Assembly (NCBI GenBank): GCA_963701385.1
Contig: CAVOZW010000016.1
Span: 330,222 to 394,221 of the forward strand
Source of the DNA: B30-G6 sp963701385
Lineage (GTDB): Bacteria; Desulfobacterota; Desulfobacteria; Desulfobacterales; B30-G6
Direction: 5' to 3'
Length of the DNA: 64,000 nucleotides
Shown here: in pieces, positions 44,973 to 54,137 of the stretch
Layout: the number at the start of each line of letters is the position of its first letter
How positions within the stretch are numbered: position 1 is the stretch's first letter
The notes under the pieces: model-generated
Told to the model about the DNA's origin: nothing
Databases searched by the model: none
What the model saw: the letters and a program-made list of their open reading frames with translations, nothing else
Translations under genes and position numbers: made by a program

Positions 44973-45845
44973 GTGAGTATCTTCGTCGATAAAAACACAC
45001 GTGTTCTGGTGCAAGGCATCACCGGTAAGGAAGGGCAGTTTCACACCCGGCAGTGTATCACTTACGGCACACAGGTGGTGGCAGGTGTCACACCCGGAAA
45101 AGGTGGGCAGAAAATGGATGCGGTACCGGTGTTCAACACCGTGGCCAAGGCCGTAAAGGAAACCGGCGCCGACTGCAGCATGATTTTCGTGCCGCCCCCT
45201 TTTGCAGCAGACGCTATCATGGAAGCGGCAGATGCTCAGATGCGTGTCATCGTGGCCATTACGGAAGGAATCCCGGTGCTGGATATGATGAAGGTCAAGA
45301 ACTATCTTCGGGACAAAGCCTCGCGCCTCATCGGTCCGAACTGTCCCGGGATCATTACCCCTGGAGCGTGCAAGATCGGCATTATGCCGGGGCCGATCCA
45401 TAAACCCCACGGCCCCATTGGTGTTGTGTCCCGATCCGGAACATTGACATACGAAGTGGTGCACCAGTTGACCCGCCAGGGTATCGGGCAGTCGACCTGT
45501 CTTGGCATCGGCGGAGACCCCGTCAACGGGACCGATTTTATCGACTGTTTAGAGGCCTTCGAGATGGATGATGCCACCCAGGGGATCGTCATGGTGGGCG
45601 AGATAGGCGGTACGGCCGAGGAAGAGGCCAGTGCCTATATTCAAAGCCATATGACCAAACCGGTGGTGGGCTTTATTGCCGGTCTCACAGCACCGCCGGG
45701 TCGACGAATGGGGCATGCCGGTGCCATTATCAGCGGCAAGAGCGGTACCGCCCAGGGCAAGGTGTCCGCCATGAAAGCCAGCGGGATTCATGTATGTGAA
45801 AATCTGGGTACGCTTGGCGAGTTGTGCAAAAAAGTTTTCGAATAG
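44973..45845 (+). CDS. sucD: Succinyl-CoA synthetase alpha subunit
   Basis: CoA-binding subunit with the phosphorylated histidine, 290 residues. Visible: VLVQGITGKEGQFHTRQ, IITEG-like VAITEGIPVLDMMK, GPNCPGIITPG, SRSGTLTYEVV, and the phosphohistidine loop GRRMGHAGAIISG. It begins with GTG 44973 after AAGGA. It is the last gene of the methylmalonyl-CoA run; the following 147 bp to hypA show no other feature. Confidence 0.97.
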   Translation: MSIFVDKNTRVLVQGITGKEGQFHTRQCITYGTQVVAGVTPGKGGQKMDAVPVFNTVAKAVKETGADCSMIFVPPPFAADAIMEAADAQMRVIVAITEGIPVLDMMKVKNYLRDKASRLIGPNCPGIITPGACKIGIMPGPIHKPHGPIGVVSRSGTLTYEVVHQLTRQGIGQSTCLGIGGDPVNGTDFIDCLEAFEMDDATQGIVMVGEIGGTAEEEASAYIQSHMTKPVVGFIAGLTAPPGRRMGHAGAIISGKSGTAQGKVSAMKASGIHVCENLGTLGELCKKVFE

Positions 45846-45992
45846 CATTCCATGGTGTTAACTGATGGCCCACTCCGTCGGCTAAGCCAAAACCTAAAAC
45901 ATTATGTCTAAAACCTCGTCAAGAACGGATTCAACGGTTCAATCTAACCTATCAACAGCGTTATAAAATACAACTCGTGGAACCAGAACCCG

Positions 45993-46349
45993 ATGCACGA
46001 AATGGGAATTGCTTTACAGATTATCGAAATCGCATCTGCTTCGATACCCAAGAGTGACGTTCCCGTCCGGGTTGAGAAAGTGAATCTCAAGGTTGGAAAA
46101 ATGGCAGCGATTGTTTCGGACAGTCTGCGGTTCTGTTTTGACATCGCCGTCAAAGACAGCTTGCTGTCAGGTGCAAAGCTCCATATCGAAGAGGTTCCGG
46201 TGCGAGCGAGGTGTAAGGAATGCGAGACCGAGTGGACGATCCATGAACCGGTGTTTCAATGTCAGCAATGCCGCAGCGGAAAGCTCGACATCATATCTGG
46301 CAGGGAATTGAATATCGAATCCATTGAAATCGCTGACGAGGAAACCTAA
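45993..46349 (+). CDS. hypA: Hydrogenase nickel incorporation protein HypA
   Basis: 118-residue nickel-delivery protein. The N terminus MHEMGIALQIIEIA carries the His2 nickel ligand, and the zinc site is CKEC...CQQC near residues 73-95. It works with HypB to insert nickel into [NiFe]-hydrogenase. hypB starts 5 bp after its stop. Confidence 0.95.
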   Translation: MHEMGIALQIIEIASASIPKSDVPVRVEKVNLKVGKMAAIVSDSLRFCFDIAVKDSLLSGAKLHIEEVPVRARCKECETEWTIHEPVFQCQQCRSGKLDIISGRELNIESIEIADEET

Positions 46350-46353
46350 CAGC

Positions 46354-47133
46354 ATGTTTCATTTCAGAAAAAATCAACTGGCAAACCATCATAAGGCGTT
46401 TCACAAGGGCTCTAAAGCCCATACCCACGATGAAACAGCCGTCCATACGGTCAAATCCGGCACCCGTGAAATCAAAGTCATTCGGCGTGTCCTGGATGTG
46501 AACGACCAGATGGCGACGCAGAACAGGCGGCTGTTTGCCGACCTGGGTATTTTTGTTCTCAATGTCATGAGTTCACCTGGATCGGGAAAGACCACCACAC
46601 TTGAAAAAACGCTTGCCGAGATCATGCCCGAAGTGCGTTGTGCCGTAATCGTCGGGGATATCTGTACCACCAACGATGCGGATCGGCTGGCCGTGTCCGG
46701 TGTACCCGTGGTGCAGGTCAACACCGATGAATTTGGTGGTGATTGTCATTTGGCCGCCCACGTCATTGAAAAGGCTCTCGGGGGCATCGACCTGCAGGGT
46801 ATTCAGTTATTGATTGTCGAAAATGTCGGGAATCTCGTTTGTCCAGCCGAATTCGACATCGGCGAAGACGCGCGTGTCGTCATTCTCAGCGTGACGGAAG
46901 GAGAGGACAAGCCCTTAAAATACCCCCTCATGTTCCGGGAATGCGATGCAGCGATTCTGAATAAAATCGATCTGCTGCCTTATCTGGATTATGATGTTGC
47001 CGAGGCACTTAAAAATATTCAGCAGATACATCCTGACATGCCCGTATTTGAAATGTCATCCAAGACCCAACAAGGAATGGCTGCCTGGTTGGCATGGTTG
47101 AAACAGCAAATCGACAAGAAACAAAAGGCCTGA
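46354..47133 (+). CDS. hypB: Hydrogenase nickel incorporation GTPase HypB
   Basis: About 259 residues. The N-terminal stretch is histidine-rich (HHKAFHKGSKAHTH), the nickel-storing variant. Walker A SSPGSGKTTTLEKT, GDICTTNDADRL, a metal-binding region DCHLAAHVIEKAL, ENVGNLVCPAEFD and the NKIDLLPY specificity motif are all present. ATG 46354 lies 5 bp after the hypA stop; the longer frame overlapping hypA is unlikely. No hydrogenase structural gene lies in the window. Confidence 0.95.
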   Translation: MFHFRKNQLANHHKAFHKGSKAHTHDETAVHTVKSGTREIKVIRRVLDVNDQMATQNRRLFADLGIFVLNVMSSPGSGKTTTLEKTLAEIMPEVRCAVIVGDICTTNDADRLAVSGVPVVQVNTDEFGGDCHLAAHVIEKALGGIDLQGIQLLIVENVGNLVCPAEFDIGEDARVVILSVTEGEDKPLKYPLMFRECDAAILNKIDLLPYLDYDVAEALKNIQQIHPDMPVFEMSSKTQQGMAAWLAWLKQQIDKKQKA

Positions 47134-47583
47134 AAATAGGCTCATTTCCTATTTCGTTGTAGTAAATAGGAGCGCTGAATGATTTCAAAGGATTGAAGGG
47201 GTCCAGGGGCCAAGGATCCAAGTGATATGCTAACAGATACCCGTAGTATTCCGTCCTGTATATGCGTTGAAAAATGATCGTTACTCCCGTTCAGGCGGGC
47301 GTCCAAGAAACCGAAGCCTGGGTTCCTGATCAAGCTTTGCCCGCACTGGTTGCGAGGCAGGAATGACGAACTAATTTCTTCTGTGCGCCATCTCTTCTGA
47401 CTATCGCTTCCTGAAATATGACACGAGCGGATTCGTGTTTCATCGATTAATATCACCAAACAAGGGCGCACACGCGGCGTTTTCATCCGTGTTGGAACGG
47501 CAGCCGTCATCGGTGACTTCAGCGATCAACCGCAAGCATAAGGCAGCCAAAAAAAGAACATATTGTATAAGGAGGTCAGCAAC
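47134..47583. other. 450-bp gap without a gene
   Basis: It contains an extragenic hairpin remnant (ACTCCCGTTCAGGCGGGCGT near 47284-47303, partner GGTTGCGAGGCAGGAATGAC near 47350) and GC-rich oligopurine text (GGGGTCCAGGGGCCAAGG near 47199) of a type also found near 36290. A good Shine-Dalgarno AAGGAGG lies at 47569-47575 for the next gene. No promoter is convincing. Confidence 0.5.
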
Positions 47584-48432
47584 ATGAACATGCGCAGAGC
47601 GTCATTCGCGGGAAGCTGGTATCCTGATATTCCCCAGGCCTGTGAGCGGGAAATCAAGCAGTTTTTAGGCACAAAGGCGCTTGATATTCCAAAAGGCCCA
47701 TGGGTCGGCGGCATCGTCCCCCATGCAGGCTGGTATTTTTCCGGGGCGATCGCCTGCCATGTGATTCACGCACTCGTAGCAGAAACCGCGCCGGATCTGT
47801 TCATTCTATTCGGCATGCATCTTCACCCCGCCTCGCCCAACTATATCATGACCGAAGGGACATGGGAAACGCCCTTTGGTGAACTTGTGGTTGAAACCGA
47901 ACTTGCCCGAGGCTTGACGGAAAGATTTCCGTTCCGCATCGAAACAGCCCAGAACCATGCCAAGGACAATACCATCGAACTGCAGCTGCCTTTTATAAAA
48001 TTCTTTTTCCCGAAAGCCAAGATCGTCCCCATGGGATTGCCGCCCAAGGATACATCCCTGAAGATCGGCAAAGCCGCAGCAGAATTGTCGTCTGATCTGG
48101 GCCTGAACGCCAGGGTAATCGGATCCACGGATTTAACGCATTATGGGTTTAACTATGGATTTATCCCGCAGGGAACGGGTGCGTCAGCCGTAAATTGGGT
48201 CCGGAATGAAAACGACCGCAAGGTTATCCAAGCCATGCTGGACATGAACCCGGCCGGGGTTATCGAGGAAGCCCTGGCAAACCAGAACGCATGCTGTTCC
48301 GGGGCAGTTGCCGCAGCCCTAGCCGCAGGCCAGGCCCTGGGGGCGACCTCGGCAACACAAACTGCCTATACCACCAGTTACGACAAACGTCCGGGGGACA
48401 GTTTTGTGGGATATGTCGGTATACTGTTTTAA
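47584..48432 (+). CDS. amrB: AmmeMemoRadiSam system protein B (Memo family)
   Basis: 282 residues of the MEMO1/extradiol-dioxygenase-like fold. Visible: RRASFAGSWYPDIPQACERE, GGIVPHAGWYFSGAIACHVI, DLFILFGMHL, ENHAKDNTIELQLPFI-like stretch, IGSTDLTHYG and ACCSGAVAAAL. The histidines and cysteine of the metal or active-site pocket are present. ATG 47584 has AAGGAGG 8 bp upstream; the frame extends back to a TTG only. Protein A (AMMECR1) and the radical-SAM partner are not in the window, so it is an isolated member. Biochemical role in bacteria is poorly known. Confidence 0.9.
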   Translation: MNMRRASFAGSWYPDIPQACEREIKQFLGTKALDIPKGPWVGGIVPHAGWYFSGAIACHVIHALVAETAPDLFILFGMHLHPASPNYIMTEGTWETPFGELVVETELARGLTERFPFRIETAQNHAKDNTIELQLPFIKFFFPKAKIVPMGLPPKDTSLKIGKAAAELSSDLGLNARVIGSTDLTHYGFNYGFIPQGTGASAVNWVRNENDRKVIQAMLDMNPAGVIEEALANQNACCSGAVAAALAAGQALGATSATQTAYTTSYDKRPGDSFVGYVGILF

Positions 48433-48479
48433 GCTGTTTGCTGTTTACAGACTACAACTCATTTTTCGGGTTTTAACCA

Positions 48480-48601
48480 TAGATAGAGCGAAATCGGTGA
48501 TCCAATGGCGCTTTGCACTGTTTGAGCCGCTTAGGGCATCTTACATCAGCGCAAAGCGCCAGGGGATTATTCATTTTACGTTCGCCGAATCCTGAAAGTT
48601 G
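48480..48601 (-). repeat. Repeat R1, uninterrupted copy
   Basis: On the minus strand it reads as the R1 sequence at 32366 (CAACTTTCAGGATTCGGCG, then CCCTGGCGCTTTGCG) and continues through GCCCTAAGCGGCTCAAACAG without the TA-flanked insert. Arms GGCGCTTTGC and GCAAAGCGCC make it a hairpin. It serves as an empty-site reference for the insertion at 32529. Confidence 0.7.
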
Positions 48602-48609
48602 TGTTGCGC

Positions 48610-50346
48610 TTATTGTTTTTTTTGTATTCTTGCCCAGGTGTCTCGCAAGGTGACGATGCGGTTAAAGACGAGTCGGTCTTTGGTCGTGTCGACCGTGTCG
48701 ACACAAAAATATCCCTGCCGCAGGAATTGATAGGTGGATCCGGGTGTTGCCACAGCCAGGCTCGGTTCCACATAGCACTCGCTCAACACCTTCAATGACG
48801 CCGGGTTCAAATAATCATTAAAGCGCTTGCCTTCTTTCAGATCATTGGGATTTTCTTTGCTGAAAAGGTGCTCGTAAAGCCGGACCTCTGCTTTGAGGGC
48901 CTGTGGTGCAGATACCCAGTGAAGGGTTCCTTTGACCCTTCGGCCGTCATCGGACCAGCCGCCGCGCGTTTTTGGATCGTAGGTGCAGTGCAGCGTCAGG
49001 ATCTCTCCGCTGGCCGCATCTTTTTCGACATGATGGCAGGTAATGTAGTAGGCGTGTTTGAGCCGGACTTCACGGCCAGGCGCCAGGCGAAAGAATTTCT
49101 TGGGCGGCTCTTCCAGGAAATCTTCTTTTTCGATGAACAGTTCCCGAGTGAAGGGCAGCATACGGGATCCCATGCCGGCGTCTTCGGGGTTGTTTTCGGC
49201 CTCCAACGTTTCCAACTGTCCTTCCGGGTAGTTGTCGATGACGACCCGTAAAGGATTGAGAACACCCATCACCCGCGGCGCTTTCTTGTTGAGGTCTTCC
49301 CTAATAATGTATTCCAAAAGGGCCATGTCCACCATGCTGTCTCTTCTGGCAACCCCGATGCGTTCACAGAAGTTCCGAATGGATTCGGGTGTGTACCCCC
49401 GCCTTCGCAGGCCCGAAATGGTCAACAGTCTTGGATCATCCCATCCTGAGACGACCTTCTCTTCCACGAGTTGGATCAGGCGGCGCTTGCTCAAAACAGT
49501 ATAGCTGAGATTCAGGCGGGCAAATTCGATCTGCTGCGGGTGATAGACATCCAGTTCATCCAGAATCCAATCGTACAACTGACGGTTGTTTTCGAATTCG
49601 AGGGTACAGATGGAATGCGTGATGCCTTCAAGTGAGTCCGAAAGACAGTGTGTAAAATCGTACAGGGGATAGATGCACCAGTCATCCCCGGTTCTGTGGT
49701 GGGAGACCCTTCTGATTCGATAGAGTGTGGGATCCCGCATCAAAAGGTTTGGATGGCTCATGTCGATTTTGGCGCGCAGCACATGCGCGCCATCCTCGAA
49801 TTTGCCGGCACGCATTCCCTGAAACAACTCAAGGTTGTCTTGAATGGATCGTGTGCGATAGGGGCTGTCTTTGCCGGCTTCGGTCAGGGTACCGCGATAG
49901 ATCCTGATTTCATCGGCGTTCAGGCTGTCAACATAGGCCTTTCCTTTTTCAATGAGCCTGCATGCGTAGGCAAATAGCTGTTCAAAATAATCCGAAGCAA
50001 AGAAGCACCGATCCCCCCAATCGAAACCGAGCCAGCGTACATCCTGCTGGATCGCATCAACATATTCGGCATTTTCCTTGGTGGGATTGGTGTCATCGAA
50101 TCGCAAATTGCAGGTGCCGTTGTTTTCAGCGGCCAGACCAAAATTCAAACAAATGGATTTGGCGTGGCCGATATGCAGGTACCCGTTGGGTTCCGGTGGA
50201 AATCGGGTTGCCACTTTTCGAGCGAATTTGTTGGTTTTGAAATCATCTTCGATGATACTTCGAATAAAGTTGGGTGGCGGTGCAAGGGATTTATCTTTGT
50301 CAGGAGCGTCTTTGGCCTGGTTTTTCAATGAGGATTGCTTTGGCAT
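48610..50346 (-). CDS. glnS: Glutaminyl-tRNA synthetase
   Basis: Class I synthetase, 578 residues. Visible: TRFPPEPNGYLHIGHAKSICLNFG with the HIGH motif, LRFDDTNPTKE, the loop TVLSKRRLIQLV equivalent to KMSKS, and a full C-terminal anticodon-binding beta-barrel (TCHHVEKDAASGEILTLHCTYDP). These features separate it from GluRS. Its presence beside gatCAB means Gln-tRNA need not come from transamidation. Start ATG 50346. The DUF4124 gene ends 14 bp upstream on the same strand. Confidence 0.96.
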   Translation of the reverse strand: MPKQSSLKNQAKDAPDKDKSLAPPPNFIRSIIEDDFKTNKFARKVATRFPPEPNGYLHIGHAKSICLNFGLAAENNGTCNLRFDDTNPTKENAEYVDAIQQDVRWLGFDWGDRCFFASDYFEQLFAYACRLIEKGKAYVDSLNADEIRIYRGTLTEAGKDSPYRTRSIQDNLELFQGMRAGKFEDGAHVLRAKIDMSHPNLLMRDPTLYRIRRVSHHRTGDDWCIYPLYDFTHCLSDSLEGITHSICTLEFENNRQLYDWILDELDVYHPQQIEFARLNLSYTVLSKRRLIQLVEEKVVSGWDDPRLLTISGLRRRGYTPESIRNFCERIGVARRDSMVDMALLEYIIREDLNKKAPRVMGVLNPLRVVIDNYPEGQLETLEAENNPEDAGMGSRMLPFTRELFIEKEDFLEEPPKKFFRLAPGREVRLKHAYYITCHHVEKDAASGEILTLHCTYDPKTRGGWSDDGRRVKGTLHWVSAPQALKAEVRLYEHLFSKENPNDLKEGKRFNDYLNPASLKVLSECYVEPSLAVATPGSTYQFLRQGYFCVDTVDTTKDRLVFNRIVTLRDTWARIQKKQ

Positions 50347-50360
50347 GACTGCGGGGTTCC

Positions 50361-50933
50361 CTAATTTGATACGATCACTCTGTAGGCTTTAAAAAATTGA
50401 TCCTGGGTCCTTTGGGCGTTTTTTTCCGCAGCCTGGGCTTTTTGTTCGGCCTCGTTGGCAGAAAGAATGAGACCTTCGGCATGGGCAATGATCTGATTGG
50501 TTTTTCTGATACGGCTTTCGATCTGCAACTGCATGTTTTTTCTAATACGCTTTTTGCCGCGCCAAGGTTCAAGAAAGACTTCGGTTTCTTTTTTTACCTG
50601 ATGGGCCTCTTGAATGGCCTGCTCGGCAACAAGCCTGGCATCCTGGGCGCTTTTTCTGGCCAGCTTAGCCTGCCTGGCTGCGGTCAAAACAGCGCTGTCC
50701 CCCATCTCGCCGGACGAGGGGGCATCGATTTTTGCTTTGCTGGAAAGCCTGGCTCTATAGCGCAGCTGGTCTGTCAAGGGCTGGTCTGCGGGGGGTTGGC
50801 GCTGGGAAATATGGATCGTACCTGTGGCATCTTGCCACGTGTATAGGGTTTGCGCTTGGATATTCTGTTGAACAAGAAGGCAGAATAGGATACCGATAAG
50901 TATTTGTGTAAATCGCATGAATCGATGGTCCAT
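50361..50933 (-). CDS. DUF4124-domain exported protein
   Basis: About 190 residues. Signal peptide (ILIGILFCLLVQQNIQAQ), then the short DUF4124 pattern LYTWQDATGTIHISQRQPP, followed by a long alanine/glutamine/lysine-rich coiled-coil stretch (ARQAKLARKSAQDARLVAEQ and so on). Start ATG 50933 or 50918; no clear Shine-Dalgarno. It precedes glnS by 14 bp on the same strand. Function of DUF4124 is not known. Confidence 0.78.
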   Translation of the reverse strand: MDHRFMRFTQILIGILFCLLVQQNIQAQTLYTWQDATGTIHISQRQPPADQPLTDQLRYRARLSSKAKIDAPSSGEMGDSAVLTAARQAKLARKSAQDARLVAEQAIQEAHQVKKETEVFLEPWRGKKRIRKNMQLQIESRIRKTNQIIAHAEGLILSANEAEQKAQAAEKNAQRTQDQFFKAYRVIVSN

Positions 50934-51075
50934 CGTTTGAAAGAGAGGTTTGTAACACTCGACATCAGCGGTTACCATCCCCATGAAAATAGATTTTGCG
51001 ATCTAGTGTACAGGAAATATCTTGAGCTCGTCAACACAATATTGATCCCTTCCGTCAAAGCAAACAGGTGTTGTT

Positions 51076-52736
51076 ATGCTGAAAAAAACAGACCCCACCC
51101 GAACCACGAGCTGGCAGGCGCTGGCGACCCATTTTGAAGAGATTAAAGACACTCACATGAAAGATCTATTTCAATCGGACCCCCGACGATTTGAAAGGTT
51201 CTCTGTTCGATTCAAGGATATCCTGGTGGATTATTCCAAAAATCGCCTGACGGAAAAAACCTTGAGCCTGCTCTTCCAACTGGCAAAGGAAGTCGACCTG
51301 GCGGATGCCATTGAAAAAATGTTCCAGGGCGACCGTATCAACGAAACCGAGAACAGGGCCGTGCTCCATGTTGCCTTGAGAAACAGGCGCAATCGTCCCA
51401 TACGGGTCAATGGCCAGGACGTCATGCCCGAGGTGAATGCCGTTCTGGAACAAATGAAAGCCTTTTCAACCCGTGTCAACACCGGCGACTGGCAGGGGTA
51501 TAGCGGAAAAAGGATACAGGATCTCGTTAATATCGGAATCGGAGGCTCGGATCTGGGTCCCAGGATGGTGACCGAGTGCCTGAAACCGTATGCCAAACAA
51601 GGCTTGGACGTCCATTTCATTTCCAATGTCGACGGAACGCATATCACGGAGACCTTGAAACACCTGAATCCGGAAACCACCTTGTTCCTGATTGCTTCTA
51701 AGACCTTTACCACCCAGGAAACCATGACCAACGCCGATTCGGCAAGGAGGTGGTTTCTGTCACAGGCCAGGGACGACGCCCATATCGCCAGACATTTTGT
51801 GGCGATTTCCACCAACCGGCCAGCCATCGAAAAATTTGGCATTCACCCCGACAACATGTTTCGTTTCTGGGACTGGGTCGGGGGCAGGTATTCGCTCTGG
51901 TCTGCCATCGGATTGTCCATCGCCTGCAGCATTGGATTTGAAAATTATGAAGCGCTGCTGGAGGGAGCCCATGACATGGACCGGCATTTCCGATCGGCCC
52001 GGTTCGAGGAGAATATCCCCGTTATTCTGGCCTTGATCCATATCTGGTACAATAACTTCTTTGGCGCAGAAACCGAAGCGATTCTGCCTTATGACCAGTA
52101 CATGCACCGCTTTCCGGCTTATTTTCAGCAGGGTAACATGGAAAGCAATGGCAAGTCCATCGACTAGAAACGGCAGGCCTGTCAATTGCCAGACAGGACC
52201 CATCGTGTGGGGAGAACCCGGCACCAACGGCCAGCATGCCTTTTACCAGTTGATCCATCAGGGGACACGGCTGGTGCCTTCGGATTTCCTGGCACCCGCC
52301 ATCACCCATAACCCTTTGGGTGACCATCACGCCATTCTTCTGTCCAATTTTTTTGCTCAGACGGAAGCCCTCATGAACGGAAAGACCGCAAGCGTCGGTC
52401 GCAGCCGAGATGAGAGCTGAAGGAAAAGACGAACAAGACATCAAGCGATTGCTAGCGCATAAAGTTTTTAAAGGAAATCGACCGACCAACTCGATCTTGT
52501 TCAAGCAGCTGACGCCGCGTGTTCTAGGGAGCCTGATCGCCATGTACGAACATAAAATATTTGTTCAGGGCATTGTCTGGAATATCTACAGTTTCGATCA
52601 ATGGGGCGTTGCGCTCGGCAAGCAACTAGCCAAAAAAATTCTGCCCGAATTACGAAACCAAGACGGTATTGAAACACACGATTCATCGACGAATGGGCTG
52701 ATCAATACATTCAAGAAAATGAGACAAGCACAATAG
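51076..52736 (+). CDS. pgi: Glucose-6-phosphate isomerase (two frameshifts)
   Basis: Interconverts glucose 6-phosphate and fructose 6-phosphate. Visible: NIGIGGSDLGPRM, HFISNVDGTHI, IASKTFTTQETMTNA, FWDWVGGRYSLWSAIGLS, LPYDQYMHRFPAYFQQ, then in the second frame GRPVNCQTGPIVWGEPGTN and HQGTRLVPSDF, and in the third AMYEHKIFVQGIVWNIYSFDQWGVALGKQL. Deleting the T of GACTAGAAAC near 52164 and one G near 52401 restores the standard order and a protein of about 552 residues. As written it stops after NGKSID. No substitution damages a known active-site motif. Confidence 0.92.
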
Positions 52737-52935
52737 CCAAAAAATAAATCATCAGCCAAGCTTGTATTTTCGATCCTTTTTGAGTATAATACTAAACTTT
52801 TGCAGTAGTTGCCCCACAGAAACGGTTCATTCATGAAGCTAGGTATTCAGATTCGCTCGCATTTTCCGCGGCAAGACTTGGCGAGCTCAGTCGAGTCGCC
52901 ACGCGGATCGCGTTCACTGCTGCGGTTCAGGGCTG

Positions 52936-54120
52936 ATGCATAGGAAACCCTTCAACATCGTCATGTATTCCCATGACACCTACGGGCTTGGTCATATTCG
53001 ACGGACCATGGCCCTGGCTTCGCGGTTCCGTAATCGCGACACCAACGTGCTCATCCTGACAGGGTCACCCATTGTGGGCCGGTTCTCATTTCCGGACCAG
53101 GTCGACTTTGTTCGTATTCCGGGGATGATCAAAAAAACCAACGAAGAATATCTGCCGCTCTCCATCAAGATCAATGCCAGTCATGTGCTCAATATTCGGA
53201 AAAGCATCATTGCGGCAACGGTGAAATCTTTCTATCCGCATCTGTTTATCGTGGACAAGGAACCCCTGGGGCTGAAAAAGGAAATTGTGACCACGCTCAA
53301 GTGGCTGAAAAAAAATGCACCCCGGACACATACGGTCCTGGGGCTGCGGGATATTATGGACGATGCTGAGACCGTAAGAGATGCCTGGCGGAAAAAGGGC
53401 ATCTATCACGCGCTGGAACACTATTACAGCGACATATGGGTATATGGGATTCAGGATTTTTATGATCCCATTTCAGAATACAGAATTCCGAAGGCTGTTG
53501 CCGAAAAGATGCACTTTACCGGTTACATCCCACGCCAGGTGAAAACCCTTGGGGACGCTGCAAGAGAGAGAAAGCGGCACAGGATCAGCAGCAAGGACAA
53601 GCTGATTCTCGTCACGACGGGGGGCGGTGGGGATGGCTATCCAGTCATGGATGCCTACCTTTCGATGCTTGAGCTACTAGGTCCCGCCAACCCGTATAAG
53701 AGTATTCTGATCACAGGGCCATTCATGCCCAAGGCCAAGCGAATGGATGTTCTCAGACGGGCCAGAAAAGTCAATGCCCTGGTTTTCCATTTCTACCGTC
53801 AGATGGAAAAAATTATCGCCGCTTCAGACCTGGTGATCAGCATGGGAGGATACAACACGCTGTGTGAGCTCATGAGCCAGAAAAAACTTTGTTTGCTCAT
53901 TCCCCGGGAAACACCCCGAATGGAACAGACGATTCGAGCGCAATGCTTTAAAGAAAGGGATCTGTTGGATTATATTCCATGGCAGACCTTGTCCCCGGAA
54001 CAGCTCCTTCAAAAAATCAAACAGATGCTGCAAAGACCGGATATTTACAAAGCAGCCATGTCAAGGTTTAAGATGACCGGATTCGAGGTCATGCTTAAAC
54101 GCATCCAGGGATTTAGATAG
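52936..54120 (+). CDS. Predicted MurG-like glycosyltransferase (COG4671 type)
   Basis: 394 residues, GT-B fold. It starts FNIVMYSHDTYGLGHIRRTMALA, a nucleotide-sugar transferase-like N terminus, and has the C-terminal donor-binding segment VTTGGGGDGYP, SMGGYNTLCELMSQKKLCLLIPRE, where GGYNTxxE resembles MurG/UGT signatures. Acceptor and donor unknown. Start ATG 52936 lacks a strong Shine-Dalgarno. It is convergent with the 560-residue protein, with 17 bp between stops. The 199-bp gap upstream shows no gene. Confidence 0.82.
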   Translation: MHRKPFNIVMYSHDTYGLGHIRRTMALASRFRNRDTNVLILTGSPIVGRFSFPDQVDFVRIPGMIKKTNEEYLPLSIKINASHVLNIRKSIIAATVKSFYPHLFIVDKEPLGLKKEIVTTLKWLKKNAPRTHTVLGLRDIMDDAETVRDAWRKKGIYHALEHYYSDIWVYGIQDFYDPISEYRIPKAVAEKMHFTGYIPRQVKTLGDAARERKRHRISSKDKLILVTTGGGGDGYPVMDAYLSMLELLGPANPYKSILITGPFMPKAKRMDVLRRARKVNALVFHFYRQMEKIIAASDLVISMGGYNTLCELMSQKKLCLLIPRETPRMEQTIRAQCFKERDLLDYIPWQTLSPEQLLQKIKQMLQRPDIYKAAMSRFKMTGFEVMLKRIQGFR

Positions 54121-54137
54121 CAGATACCTGCGGATAT

